Origin: Chloroflexota bacterium
GTDB lineage: Bacteria > Chloroflexota > Dehalococcoidia > UBA1151 > TMED-70
Length of the DNA: 36,523 nucleotides
Reading direction: 5' to 3'
NCBI GenBank assembly: GCA_002711965.1
Contig: PASM01000024.1
Span: 8,977-45,499, forward strand
Shown one piece after another: positions 8,434 to 16,325 of the stretch (positions within the stretch are counted from its first letter, which is position 1; every line of letters begins with the position of its first letter). A program made the position numbers and the translations under genes. The notes beneath the pieces were generated by a model. It saw nothing but the letters and a program-made list of their open reading frames with translations. It was not told where the DNA came from and made no database searches.

Positions 8434-8667
8434 ATGAATAAATCTAGTTATGAATTCTATTCAGAAGCAGTAAATAAACTCAATTCAGTAATTGAAGAAA
8501 TTCAAATTAAATGTGATAAAAGAGGAATTGATTTTTCTTCAAAGGTACCGCCTCAAACTATAAAGAAAGGTGAAATGCTTGTTTCTTTAGGACAATCACA
8601 TCAGATTCAGAGCTTCGCTTTAGCTCTTGAATATCTTTATAGTGTAGACATAGAGCTAAATACATGA
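8434..8667 (+). CDS. hypothetical protein, 77 aa
   Basis: A short soluble protein with no recognised family. The ATG at 8434 was chosen over an in-frame TTG 18 bp upstream, although neither has a strong ribosome site. The first half (residues 5-30) is helical and charged. The second half has the conserved-looking stretch PPQTIKKGEMLVSLGQSHQIQSFALALEY, written here in parts: PPQTIKKGEM, then LVSLGQSHQI, then a hydrophobic helix. Its TGA overlaps the ATG of a 28-codon membrane peptide gene (ATGA), which argues that both are translated. It stands between two transcription units and may have its own promoter in 8263-8433. Confidence 0.5.
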   Translation: MNKSSYEFYSEAVNKLNSVIEEIQIKCDKRGIDFSSKVPPQTIKKGEMLVSLGQSHQIQSFALALEYLYSVDIELNT

Positions 8668-8750
8668 ATAAATTTATAGCTACAGCTTTATTTGTTATGA
8701 CCTCAATGATGATATTAGTTATCTTTGCTTCATGGTTTCTTACTAAATAA
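8664..8750 (+). CDS. 28-aa single-helix membrane peptide
   Basis: A very short frame starting at an ATG that overlaps the stop of the 77-aa gene (ATGA) and ending at TAA 8748-8750. The product is a short basic start (MNKF), one hydrophobic helix of about 20 residues (ATALFVMTSMMILVIFASWF) and a short polar end with a basic residue (LTK). This is the layout of small inner-membrane peptides that modulate a larger complex. No homologue can be named. The support is the overlap architecture and the clean transmembrane pattern; conservation cannot be judged from one sequence. Confidence 0.45.
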   Translation: MNKFIATALFVMTSMMILVIFASWFLTK

Positions 8751-8766
8751 TTGATAAACTTGAAAG

Positions 8767-8806
8767 GTAGCTATTAATATTCCAGCCAGAATCTATTGAT
8801 AGCTAC
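8767..8806. repeat. strong intergenic inverted repeat (13-bp stem)
   Basis: GTAGCTATTAATA (8767-8779) pairs with TATTGATAGCTAC (8794-8806) over 13 bp, with a single G-T wobble and a 14-base loop. It follows the 28-aa gene by 16 bp and has no immediate T run on the plus strand. It could be a terminator of weak type, an mRNA-stabilising 3' structure, or part of a small RNA ahead of ppnP. The rest of 8751-8931 shows only a weak nested hairpin (GATG/CATC inside AAAG/CTTT, about 8836-8870). Confidence 0.5.
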
Positions 8807-8931
8807 ATAATTTGCCTGTTTTCTAATTTTCCATAAAAAAGGATGCCAAAAATCATCTCAAACCTTTAGAAGAATTATATTTTTAATATTTAATTGATAG
8901 AATTTTTGTATATATCTTGAAAAGGATTACT

Positions 8932-9249
8932 ATGAGTGAATTGATTCCTAATGTGAGCGTTCAAAAAGAAGCCAATATATATTTTGAAGGAAAAGTAATA
9001 AGTACATCAATATATTTTTCTGATGGTTCAAAAAAAACCTTAGGCGTAATGCTAAAAGGGGAATATGAGTTTGGTACAGACCAAAAAGAAATCATGGAAA
9101 TAATGTCAGGAAAACTCGATGTGTTGCTTCCTAATAAATCTGAATGGATAAGTATAAAAAGCGGAGATATTTTTGAGGTTCCCAAAAATAGTTCGTTCAA
9201 ATTAAAAATTTATGAAATAACAAATTACTGTTGCGAATATGTAAATTAA
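8932..9249 (+). CDS. ppnP: pyrimidine/purine nucleoside phosphorylase PpnP
   Basis: A 105-residue single-cupin enzyme of the PpnP (DUF1255, YaiE) family, which phosphorolyses a broad range of nucleosides to base and ribose-1-phosphate. The family pattern is clear: YFEGKVIS (16-23), TLGVMLKGEYEF with the conserved G-x-Y-x-F near 46-53, then a cupin core (EIMSGKLDVLLP, WISIKSGDIFEVP) and the end motif YCCEYVN. The start is set at the ATG at 8932 because AAAGGA lies 6-11 bases before it; an in-frame TTG at 8917 has none. Length matches E. coli PpnP (94 aa) plus a short N-terminal extension. It is a single-gene unit. Confidence 0.88.
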   Translation: MSELIPNVSVQKEANIYFEGKVISTSIYFSDGSKKTLGVMLKGEYEFGTDQKEIMEIMSGKLDVLLPNKSEWISIKSGDIFEVPKNSSFKLKIYEITNYCCEYVN

Positions 9250-9288
9250 TAAATATTTAAATTTCCGCTTTAGAAGTGTAATAAAAAC

Positions 9289-9327
9289 GTGCTACTACTT
9301 ACAAGTTCCGTATATAAATAATAGCAC
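9289..9327 (-). terminator. possible second terminator hairpin
   Basis: GTGCTA (9289-9294) pairs with TAGCAC (9322-9327). Read on the minus strand the hairpin is followed by GTTTTTATT, a short U run. It would back up the stronger terminator at 9350-9412. Read on the plus strand it follows ppnP by 40 bp but lacks a T run there. The 27-base loop makes this a weak call. Confidence 0.3.
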
Positions 9328-9349
9328 TTAATTATTGTATCTCAGAACC

Positions 9350-9412
9350 AAAAAAAATGACCCTCAAAGCATAATCTAAAGTGGATTAGAGAAAATGTTT
9401 TATAGAGGGTCA
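9350..9412 (-). terminator. intrinsic terminator of the enolase/RraA unit
   Basis: On the minus strand TGACCCTC (9412-9405) and GAGGGTCA (9365-9358) form an 8-bp stem rich in G-C, unusual for this sequence, followed directly by eight T (9357-9350). The 39-base interior can fold a smaller hairpin (TAATC at 9372-9376 with GATTA at 9384-9388). It lies about 80 bp after the stop of the enolase-superfamily gene, so it most likely ends that transcript. Confidence 0.6.
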
Positions 9413-9421
9413 AATATCCTG

Positions 9422-9443
9422 TACTAGAAAATCTTTTCTAGTA
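9422..9443. repeat. perfect 10-bp inverted repeat
   Basis: TACTAGAAAA and TTTTCTAGTA are separated by only two bases (TC), a near-perfect cruciform or hairpin. It stands between the enolase-gene stop and the T8 terminator. A third palindrome, TACAAATTTGTA (9469-9480), lies still closer to the stop. The stem could protect the mRNA 3' end or bind a dimeric regulator. Confidence 0.5.
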
Positions 9444-9492
9444 GTCGGCTCAATATAATTTTATCATATACAAATTTGTAATCTGCATTCTT

Positions 9493-10794
9493 CTAGCTCC
9501 AAGTGCGATCATGAGAATCTAAGTCATCCCATTCTGAAGTTTCATTAAATGCTCCTTTAGGATATATTGAAAACTTGTTTTCCCCTTCATGAACTCCTTC
9601 TGAAGCCTTGGCAAGATGCTCTTTTACAGCCTCTTCATTTAACTCTATTCCTAATCCAGGAGCATCTGTTATATTTACATATCCATCTTTTATCATCGGC
9701 CCTTCTTGCCCAACTAATGAAACTATATCATTCCACCAAGGGTTATCTACAGAGTGCATTTCTAATGCAATGAAATTTTCTATTGTGGCTGCACAATGTA
9801 CATTTGCCATAGCAACGATTGGTGATCCTGCTTGATGCAAAGCAATTGGAATGCCTGCATCTCTACAATAATCTCCAATTTTTTTTGTTTCTAATATACC
9901 GCCTGAAGTTGCTAAATCTGGGTGTGCAACTGAAATGGCCCGCGCTTCGACTAAAGGCTCAAATCCTTCTTTGCAGTAAATGTCTTCGCCTGTACATACA
10001 GGTGTATCGACTCTGTTTTTTAACATCTTCCACTGATCCACTAATTGCCATGGGATCATATCTTCATACCAAGCCAATGTAAATTTATCTAAAGCCTTAC
10101 CTATCCTGATAGCATTTTCGACTCCCATATGACCAAAATGATCTGAAGCTAAAGGTATTTCATAGCCAATTATTTCTCTAACTGTTTTTACATATTCTTC
10201 CATTTTTGAAATCCCATAATCAGTTACTTGAATACCTGTAAATGGATGCATAACATTGGCGGTCTCATCAATAAGATTTTTATTTACTACCCCATTCTTA
10301 AATTCTGATGCTATCCATAGCCCTATATCCATTTTTAAGAATTCGAACCCATTTTCCATTCTTTTTTTGAGAGCATTTCCCATTTCAACAGGATCTTTTT
10401 TTAATGGAGTATCTGCATAAACTTTTATTTTGTTTCTATATTTTCCTCCAGCAAGCATATATGCAGGGACTCCATATGCTTTACCTGCTAAATCACATAA
10501 TGCCATTTCTACACCGCAAACACCTCCAGCTAGCCTTCCATGCCCTCCAAACTGTTTAATTTTTTGGAAAATTTTATCGATATCACAAGGATTTTCTCCA
10601 AGAATTTTGCTTTTTAAAGATAATGCATATCTAGCCGATGCTCCGTCTCTTACTTCTCCAAGACCAACTATGTCTTGATTAGTGTAAATTTTTATGATTG
10701 GCCATCGCCATCCTCCGTCTCCAATTACTGATATTCTCATATCAGTAATTTTTAGATCTGCAGGATTGGAATATGATTTAATATTATTTGACAT
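9493..10794 (-). CDS. enolase-superfamily (mandelate racemase/muconate lactonizing-like) sugar-acid dehydratase
   Basis: A 433-residue enolase-superfamily protein: an N-terminal capping domain (about 1-130), a barrel (about 130-370) and an added C-terminal tail. The barrel carries FLKMDIG (Lys154, Asp156) at the second strand, ASDHFGH (Asp218, His219), WYEDMIPW (Glu244) and CTGEDIY (Glu270) as metal ligands, and ALHQAGS (His320) as a likely acid/base. The His right after the first metal ligand recalls galactonate/mannonate-dehydratase-like members rather than racemases. It is therefore most likely an aldonate dehydratase. It begins 6 bp after the RraA-like gene, which supports a dehydratase-aldolase pair. 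The superfamily is certain; the substrate is unknown. Confidence 0.85.
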   Translation of the reverse strand: MSNNIKSYSNPADLKITDMRISVIGDGGWRWPIIKIYTNQDIVGLGEVRDGASARYALSLKSKILGENPCDIDKIFQKIKQFGGHGRLAGGVCGVEMALCDLAGKAYGVPAYMLAGGKYRNKIKVYADTPLKKDPVEMGNALKKRMENGFEFLKMDIGLWIASEFKNGVVNKNLIDETANVMHPFTGIQVTDYGISKMEEYVKTVREIIGYEIPLASDHFGHMGVENAIRIGKALDKFTLAWYEDMIPWQLVDQWKMLKNRVDTPVCTGEDIYCKEGFEPLVEARAISVAHPDLATSGGILETKKIGDYCRDAGIPIALHQAGSPIVAMANVHCAATIENFIALEMHSVDNPWWNDIVSLVGQEGPMIKDGYVNITDAPGLGIELNEEAVKEHLAKASEGVHEGENKFSIYPKGAFNETSEWDDLDSHDRTWS

Positions 10795-10800
10795 GATTTA

Positions 10801-11607
10801 CTACTTTCTATTTTTTTTCCAATTTTCAAAATCCCTGTTCATTTCATCAGAAAACTCTCTATCTACCTCTCCTGGAGTATATTTTCCTTCCATAATCCTT
10901 TGTTGCCCAAATTCATCTTTTAACCTTACATTCTCAGACGATAAAACTACCTCCTCTACTAAATGCGGTGGAATAAAGATAACTCCTGACTTTGTTCCTA
11001 AAACAACATCTCCAGGAATACATGTCGCTTCCCCAATTCTGATAATACCATTTATTTCAGGCATACTAACGTCATTGATTGCACTTGGGTCAAACCCTCT
11101 AACGAAAGCATTAAAATCTTCCATTTCATAAATTCTTTGAGTGTCTCTGATTCCTCCATCTATTACCATTCCAGTTCCTGTTTTCGATTTAATTGCTGTG
11201 GTTAGATTGTCTCCTGCAAAAGTTCCATCAAATACTTTTCCAAATAAGTCCACAACTATTAAATCATCATTTACTAATTCATCAATAACCCAAGAATTTT
11301 GGAAACCTATTCTTTTTTCCTCTTTTCCTTGTTTTTCAATTGCTTCATTGAGATCAGGTCTTTTTGGTACCCATCGGCATGTTACGGCTCTTCCTACAAT
11401 TACTCTGTCTGGGTGCAAGTTATTCCAATTTCCTGCAAATTGAAAATGATATCCATTTTTTCTGCATGTTCCCCAAGCCTCTTCAGTAGTTACTAATTTC
11501 ATTCTTTCAATGAGATCTTTTGGAACTAAGGGCCTTAAATTTTTATCTCTATCTCCATTCCATGAACTTGTTATTGATTTTATGATTTCTGGATTAGTTA
11601 GTTTCAT
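10801..11607 (-). CDS. RraA-like protein / HMG-aldolase family
   Basis: A 268-residue member of the RraA-like family, which includes the class II 4-hydroxy-4-methyl-2-oxoglutarate / 4-carboxy-4-hydroxy-2-oxoadipate aldolases. The active-site pattern G-D-N-L (132-135) followed about 20 residues later by VIDGGIRD (148-155, with Arg154 and Asp155) is intact. These residues bind pyruvate and the divalent metal in characterised aldolases. A longer N terminus than true RraA (about 160 aa) is typical of the aldolase-like group. A ribosome site AAGGGA precedes the ATG. Together with the downstream enolase-superfamily dehydratase it would cleave a 2-keto-3-deoxy acid into pyruvate and an aldehyde, which is inference. 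It lies 22 bp after mfd on the same strand. Confidence 0.8.
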   Translation of the reverse strand: MKLTNPEIIKSITSSWNGDRDKNLRPLVPKDLIERMKLVTTEEAWGTCRKNGYHFQFAGNWNNLHPDRVIVGRAVTCRWVPKRPDLNEAIEKQGKEEKRIGFQNSWVIDELVNDDLIVVDLFGKVFDGTFAGDNLTTAIKSKTGTGMVIDGGIRDTQRIYEMEDFNAFVRGFDPSAINDVSMPEINGIIRIGEATCIPGDVVLGTKSGVIFIPPHLVEEVVLSSENVRLKDEFGQQRIMEGKYTPGEVDREFSDEMNRDFENWKKNRK

Positions 11608-11629
11608 TTTTTCCCTTTTTATTGTCTAA

Positions 11630-14600
11630 TTAGTTTGAAATATTTTTAAATTTTTCAATTATTTCATTTTGAATGTTTATCATTTTTTTTATCAATACTT
11701 CTGTCTCTTCTAAAACCTTTTCAGAATCCTCAGGTATAAACAACATAGTTTTTGATTTGATATCTATATTTTCATCTATATTATTTTCAAGAAAAACTTT
11801 TATATCAAGAAGGCTGTCCTTAAATTTTATTGTTACCTTATCTTTGTTTCCTGTAATTGAAATAATATTTTTTGATTTATGGCATAGAATTTTTATTCTG
11901 GTTATTATAATTAGCCGATCTAATTCAACAGGAATCTCTCCAAATCTATCCTCAATCTCTTTCTTGATTTCAATTAAATTACTTGTTTCTCTAATTTTAG
12001 ATAAACGCATGTACAAATTAAGTCTTATTTTAATGTCTTCTATATATTCTTCAGGGATTCTTGAATCTATATCAATGTCCACTGTATTAATCAGAAAAAA
12101 ACCTAAAGCTTCTTCGTTTCCATTTTTTAGAGAATCTATAGCTGATTCTAATAAAGAATTGTATAGTTCAAGTCCAATTGAACTAATATTTCCACTTTGT
12201 TCCTTCCCTAAGATATTTCCTGCGCCTCTGATTTCTAGATCTCTTAGTGCTATATCGTATCCACTTCCAAACTCAGCTGTATTTATTAATGCGTTCAATC
12301 TTTGCTCAGATAAATCATTTATTCTGGAATCTTTTGGAAGAAGAAAATAAGCATGTGAACTTTTTTCACTTCTCCCTATTCTCCCTCTCATTTGATAAAG
12401 TTGAGATAAGCCAAATTTATGTGAATTATTTATAAACAATGTATTAACATTTGGCATATCAATCCCAGATTCAATAATTGTTGTGCAAACAAGTACGTCA
12501 AATTTATTTTCCATGAAGTTTGTAATAATTGTTTCTAGTTTCTTTTTATCCATTTGACCGTGAGCAATCTCTATTTTTGCTTCAGGTACGATTGTCTTTA
12601 TTTGTTTGGCTATAATTTCTATATTGAAGATTTCATTATTTACAAAAAAGACTTGTCCTTTTCTCTCCATTTCTCTTAATATTCCTTCTCGAATAAGAGC
12701 ATCCGAATAAACTGATAGATAATTATTTACAGGAATCCTATTCTCAGGAGGGGTATTTATAACACTTAGGTCTCTTACTCCATTTAGGGCTAAACTTAAA
12801 GTTCTTGGGATTGGAGTAGCACTTAGACTTAAGATATCAATATCAATTTCTCTCTTCTTTATTTTTTCTTTTTGTTCAACTCCAAATTTATGCTCTTCAT
12901 CTATTATTAGTAAACCTAATTTATTAAAATCAATTTTTTCGTTTAGTAACTTATGAGTTCCAATAACTATATCTACGTTTCCAATATTTAAATTATTTAA
13001 TATCTCATTATTTTTTTTGTTTGAAACAAATCGAGACATATATTCTATCTTTATAGGAAAAGGCTCAAACCTTTCCTTAAAAGTTTTATAGTGCTGAAGG
13101 GCTAAAACTGTTGTTGGTACAAGGATTGCAACTTGATAACCATTTTCTACCACTTTGAAAGCAGCTCTCAGCGCTACTTCTGTTTTTCCAAACCCAACAT
13201 CTCCACACAGTAATCTATCCATTGGATTATTTGATACTAGGTCTTGATTTATTTCTTCAATAGATTTTCTTTGATCTGGAGTCTCATCAAACTCAAAAGA
13301 CTCTTCCAAGACTTTGTACCAATCTGTACTTTTTTTATAACTTTTTCCTTTGATATTCTCTCTAGCTGCATAGATTTGAAGCAATTCTCCTGCAAGTATT
13401 TCGATAGATTTCTTTACCTTGATCCTGGTTTTAATCCATTTGTTAGATCCTAAAGTGTCAAGAGTAGGTTCATTTTTTTGAAAAGATTTATATATCTGAA
13501 TTCGATCAATTTGATCCGAAGGTACATACAACTTATCTTCATTTTTATACTCTAAAACAATAAATTCTTTATCAGAAGTACCAATCTGTATGGTTCCTGT
13601 AAATTTTCCAATTCCGTGATCTATATGCACCACATAATCATTTAATTTAAATGGTTCTGATGAAATACTGGATGGCATATTATTAGAATATGATTTAAAT
13701 ACTCTTTTTTTCTTTCTCCCAAAAATCTCTTTATCAGTTAATAGCAATAATGACTCATTTTTACTCTTGATCCTGAATCCTTCACCTGCGTTTTTTGAAA
13801 CGATATTTATTTTATCTTTTGAAAATGTTTCTATATTACTAAAAATTTTTGTTTTATCTGAACCAATGATCTCTTTTATTCTTGAAGGGTAATCTGTTGA
13901 AATTATTATTTTTTCGTTTTTATTTTTTGAATCAATATATCTAAATATATTATCTTTTTTAAAATCAAATATTTTTGGAATTACAAAGTCTATATTTTTT
14001 GATTTTTCCCCCTCACTCTCTCTTTGATTAAGTTCTATGGTAGTTTTTTTAGCTAATAAACATTTCAGGACTTCATTTTTAGTCATATAAGGTATAGGAA
14101 ACCTTTTTTTTACAACTTTTTGATCAATCTTATATAAGTAGTTTTCGTTTCTTTTTTTATCTATAAGATTTAATTCTAAATCAACATTGTGGGTTTCAAT
14201 TTTTACTATCAGTGTTTCATTTTTTATATAATCAAATAATGACCCATTATCAAAAAAACCTGAATAAAAGTTAATCAATTCATCGTTTTCTCTTCTTCTA
14301 ATCGATTCAAAATTTTCTATTATTTTTTCTTCTTCTTTTATTTCAATATCATCAAAAAAAATTCTGTTACTATTTTTTATTTTTGTTAAATCTTGGAAAA
14401 CATTTGTTTCTTGAACAGGAGATATTATAATATTATTTATATTTTTGTAAGATTTTTGAGATGATGTTTCAAATATCTTTATGCTTTCAATTTCATCATA
14501 AAAAAAGTCAATTCTAATGGGATTTTGCTCAGATAGACAAAATAAATCAACAATATCGCCTCTTTTTGCAAATTGTCCAACTGATTCAACTATAGAAGCA

Positions 14601-15112
14601 TTTATATATCCAGCTCTTATCAATGAATCTATAAAATCTTTTTGACTTATTTTATCTCCTATTTTTAGATTCATTGAAAGTTTTTCAAAGTTATCTATGG
14701 AAAGAGTTTTAGTGCTTAGAGATTGGATAGATGTACAGATAATAGGTGTTTTCTTTTGAAATTCACCTGTAAATAATCCTTCCAAGCATCTCATCCTATC
14801 TTTTATACTTTTGTTATCGGGTTTGTATTTTTCTAGAAAAATTTCGTTTCTTTCAGAGAAATTTAAATTTGAAGTCGTGCTACTCCAAAAGTTAATGCTG
14901 TCTAGAATTTCTATTGATTCTTCTGGATTTGATGTGATAACTATTGTTGGGACATTAAATAATTTACTAAGTGTTGAAATTATGTAACCATAGCTTGATT
15001 TACTTGATAGTAGTTTTTGAGGTGTTTTTTTACGCAAATCACTAACCACATTTGAAAATGCGGGGTTATTAAGTAAAAACTCGTGAATCTCTATCAAATG
15101 ATTCGATTTCAT
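11630..15112 (-). CDS. mfd: transcription-repair coupling factor Mfd
   Basis: A 1160-residue ATP-dependent translocase that removes RNA polymerase stalled at DNA lesions and recruits UvrA. The layout matches the family (E. coli 1148 aa): a UvrB-like N-terminal part; an RNA-polymerase interaction domain with DYVVHIDHGIGKF (about residues 490-505) and YKNEDKLYVPSDQIDRI; Walker A GDVGFGKTE near 637; Walker B DEEHKFGV; SATPIPRTL; the helicase VI region QMRGRIGRS; and a C-terminal TRCF domain. It is divergent from proB across 71 bp of AT-rich DNA that must hold both promoters, with no convincing single site. Low-complexity Lys/Ile/Asn-rich stretches in the N-terminal half reflect the base composition. 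Confidence 0.97.
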   Translation of the reverse strand: MKSNHLIEIHEFLLNNPAFSNVVSDLRKKTPQKLLSSKSSYGYIISTLSKLFNVPTIVITSNPEESIEILDSINFWSSTTSNLNFSERNEIFLEKYKPDNKSIKDRMRCLEGLFTGEFQKKTPIICTSIQSLSTKTLSIDNFEKLSMNLKIGDKISQKDFIDSLIRAGYINASIVESVGQFAKRGDIVDLFCLSEQNPIRIDFFYDEIESIKIFETSSQKSYKNINNIIISPVQETNVFQDLTKIKNSNRIFFDDIEIKEEEKIIENFESIRRRENDELINFYSGFFDNGSLFDYIKNETLIVKIETHNVDLELNLIDKKRNENYLYKIDQKVVKKRFPIPYMTKNEVLKCLLAKKTTIELNQRESEGEKSKNIDFVIPKIFDFKKDNIFRYIDSKNKNEKIIISTDYPSRIKEIIGSDKTKIFSNIETFSKDKINIVSKNAGEGFRIKSKNESLLLLTDKEIFGRKKKRVFKSYSNNMPSSISSEPFKLNDYVVHIDHGIGKFTGTIQIGTSDKEFIVLEYKNEDKLYVPSDQIDRIQIYKSFQKNEPTLDTLGSNKWIKTRIKVKKSIEILAGELLQIYAARENIKGKSYKKSTDWYKVLEESFEFDETPDQRKSIEEINQDLVSNNPMDRLLCGDVGFGKTEVALRAAFKVVENGYQVAILVPTTVLALQHYKTFKERFEPFPIKIEYMSRFVSNKKNNEILNNLNIGNVDIVIGTHKLLNEKIDFNKLGLLIIDEEHKFGVEQKEKIKKREIDIDILSLSATPIPRTLSLALNGVRDLSVINTPPENRIPVNNYLSVYSDALIREGILREMERKGQVFFVNNEIFNIEIIAKQIKTIVPEAKIEIAHGQMDKKKLETIITNFMENKFDVLVCTTIIESGIDMPNVNTLFINNSHKFGLSQLYQMRGRIGRSEKSSHAYFLLPKDSRINDLSEQRLNALINTAEFGSGYDIALRDLEIRGAGNILGKEQSGNISSIGLELYNSLLESAIDSLKNGNEEALGFFLINTVDIDIDSRIPEEYIEDIKIRLNLYMRLSKIRETSNLIEIKKEIEDRFGEIPVELDRLIIITRIKILCHKSKNIISITGNKDKVTIKFKDSLLDIKVFLENNIDENIDIKSKTMLFIPEDSEKVLEETEVLIKKMINIQNEIIEKFKNISN

Positions 15113-15183
15113 AATCAGATAAAATATATTTTATTAGAAAATTATTTTTTTGTTTAATAAAAAAGATATGAATTGATACTTTA

Positions 15184-16320
15184 ATGACAAATATAGATAA
15201 GAAAAGAATAATAATAAAAATTGGAAGTAACCTAATTACAGAAAATGAAAATATATTAAATGATTCTGTAATTGAAGATTTATGTAATCAAATTTCTGCT
15301 ATACATGATAAAGGTTTTCAGGTTATTGTAGTTTCTTCAGGAGCTGTAGCTGCAGGTAGGCAATACTTAGGTATTTTGAATAAAGATATAAAATTTAATG
15401 ATTCGCACCTTGTTCAAAAGCAAGTTTTAGCTTCAATAGGACAGCCTTTACTTATGAAAGCGTATGAAAAATACTTTTCAAATAATTTAAAAGGAATTTC
15501 TCAGGGGTTACTTTCACGAGAAGATTTTGAAAATAGGTCTGGTTATCTAAACATTAGAAATACTCTTAACGAATTATTAAGCGTGGACATAATTCCAATA
15601 ATCAATGAAAATGATGTTGTCTCTACAGATGAATTAGAAGACAAGGCATATGGGGACAATGACCGATTATCTGCTATGGTTGCAAACGCAGTTGATGCTG
15701 ATGTTTTGATCTTACTTGGTACAATTGATGCTCTTTATACATCAGATCCAAACTTTGATAAAAATGCAAAAAAAATCAAAATAGTTGACAGTATCTCTGA
15801 GGATATAATAAGTTATGCAAAAGGCCCATCTGACAAAGTAGGATCTGGCGGAATGGCATCAAAAATTCAAGCTGCGAATATTGCTATAAATTCAGGTATA
15901 GATATGTTCATTGCACCTGGATATGAAAAAAATGTAATACTTAGAATAATTTCTGGAGATGATATTGGTACAAAATTTGTTGCTAAAGAATCTCTTAAAG
16001 AATCTAGGAAAAGATGGTTAATGACAGGTTATTCTTCTTCAAAAGGAGAAGTAATTTTAGATGAAGGTGCAATTAAAGCAATTGAAAATTCAAGCTTGCT
16101 ACCAGCAGGGATTTTAGACGTTTCAGGAAATTTTGATAGAGGGGATATTATCGGATTAAAAAACTTAGAAAAAAAAATTATAGGTTGGGGTATAGCTAAT
16201 TATTCTTCCTTAGAAATAAGTAAAATTAAAGGTATGAAAACCAAGGATATAATTAACACTGTTGGTAAAAATTTTGGTTCAGAAATAATTCATAGAAACA
16301 ACTTAGTTATAACAATTTAA
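15184..16320 (+). CDS. proB: glutamate 5-kinase
   Basis: A 378-residue ATP:glutamate 5-phosphotransferase, first step of proline synthesis. The N-terminal kinase domain has IIIKIGSNLIT (residues 9-19), VVSSGAVAAG (about 50-59), an INENDVVS block, the GDNDRLSAMVA motif near 158-168 and GSGGMASKI near 222. The last roughly 100 residues form a PUA domain (around KGEVILDEGAIKAI to ISKIKG), as in the long bacterial form. It heads a plus-strand run proB-proA-thrB-lysC with gaps of 5-6 bp. Confidence 0.96.
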   Translation: MTNIDKKRIIIKIGSNLITENENILNDSVIEDLCNQISAIHDKGFQVIVVSSGAVAAGRQYLGILNKDIKFNDSHLVQKQVLASIGQPLLMKAYEKYFSNNLKGISQGLLSREDFENRSGYLNIRNTLNELLSVDIIPIINENDVVSTDELEDKAYGDNDRLSAMVANAVDADVLILLGTIDALYTSDPNFDKNAKKIKIVDSISEDIISYAKGPSDKVGSGGMASKIQAANIAINSGIDMFIAPGYEKNVILRIISGDDIGTKFVAKESLKESRKRWLMTGYSSSKGEVILDEGAIKAIENSSLLPAGILDVSGNFDRGDIIGLKNLEKKIIGWGIANYSSLEISKIKGMKTKDIINTVGKNFGSEIIHRNNLVITI

Positions 16321-16325
16321 AGCAT

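Noticed and set aside
9567..11131. Several 68-145-codon plus-strand frames opposite the enolase-superfamily and RraA-like genes
   Set aside because: They overlap one another in different frames and have no recognisable motifs. The minus-strand genes carry intact catalytic residues.
11673..12350. 225-codon open frame on the plus strand opposite mfd
   Set aside because: It lies wholly antisense to the conserved C-terminal part of Mfd, is serine/isoleucine-rich with no domain pattern, and has no ribosome site. It is a by-product of AT-rich codon use.
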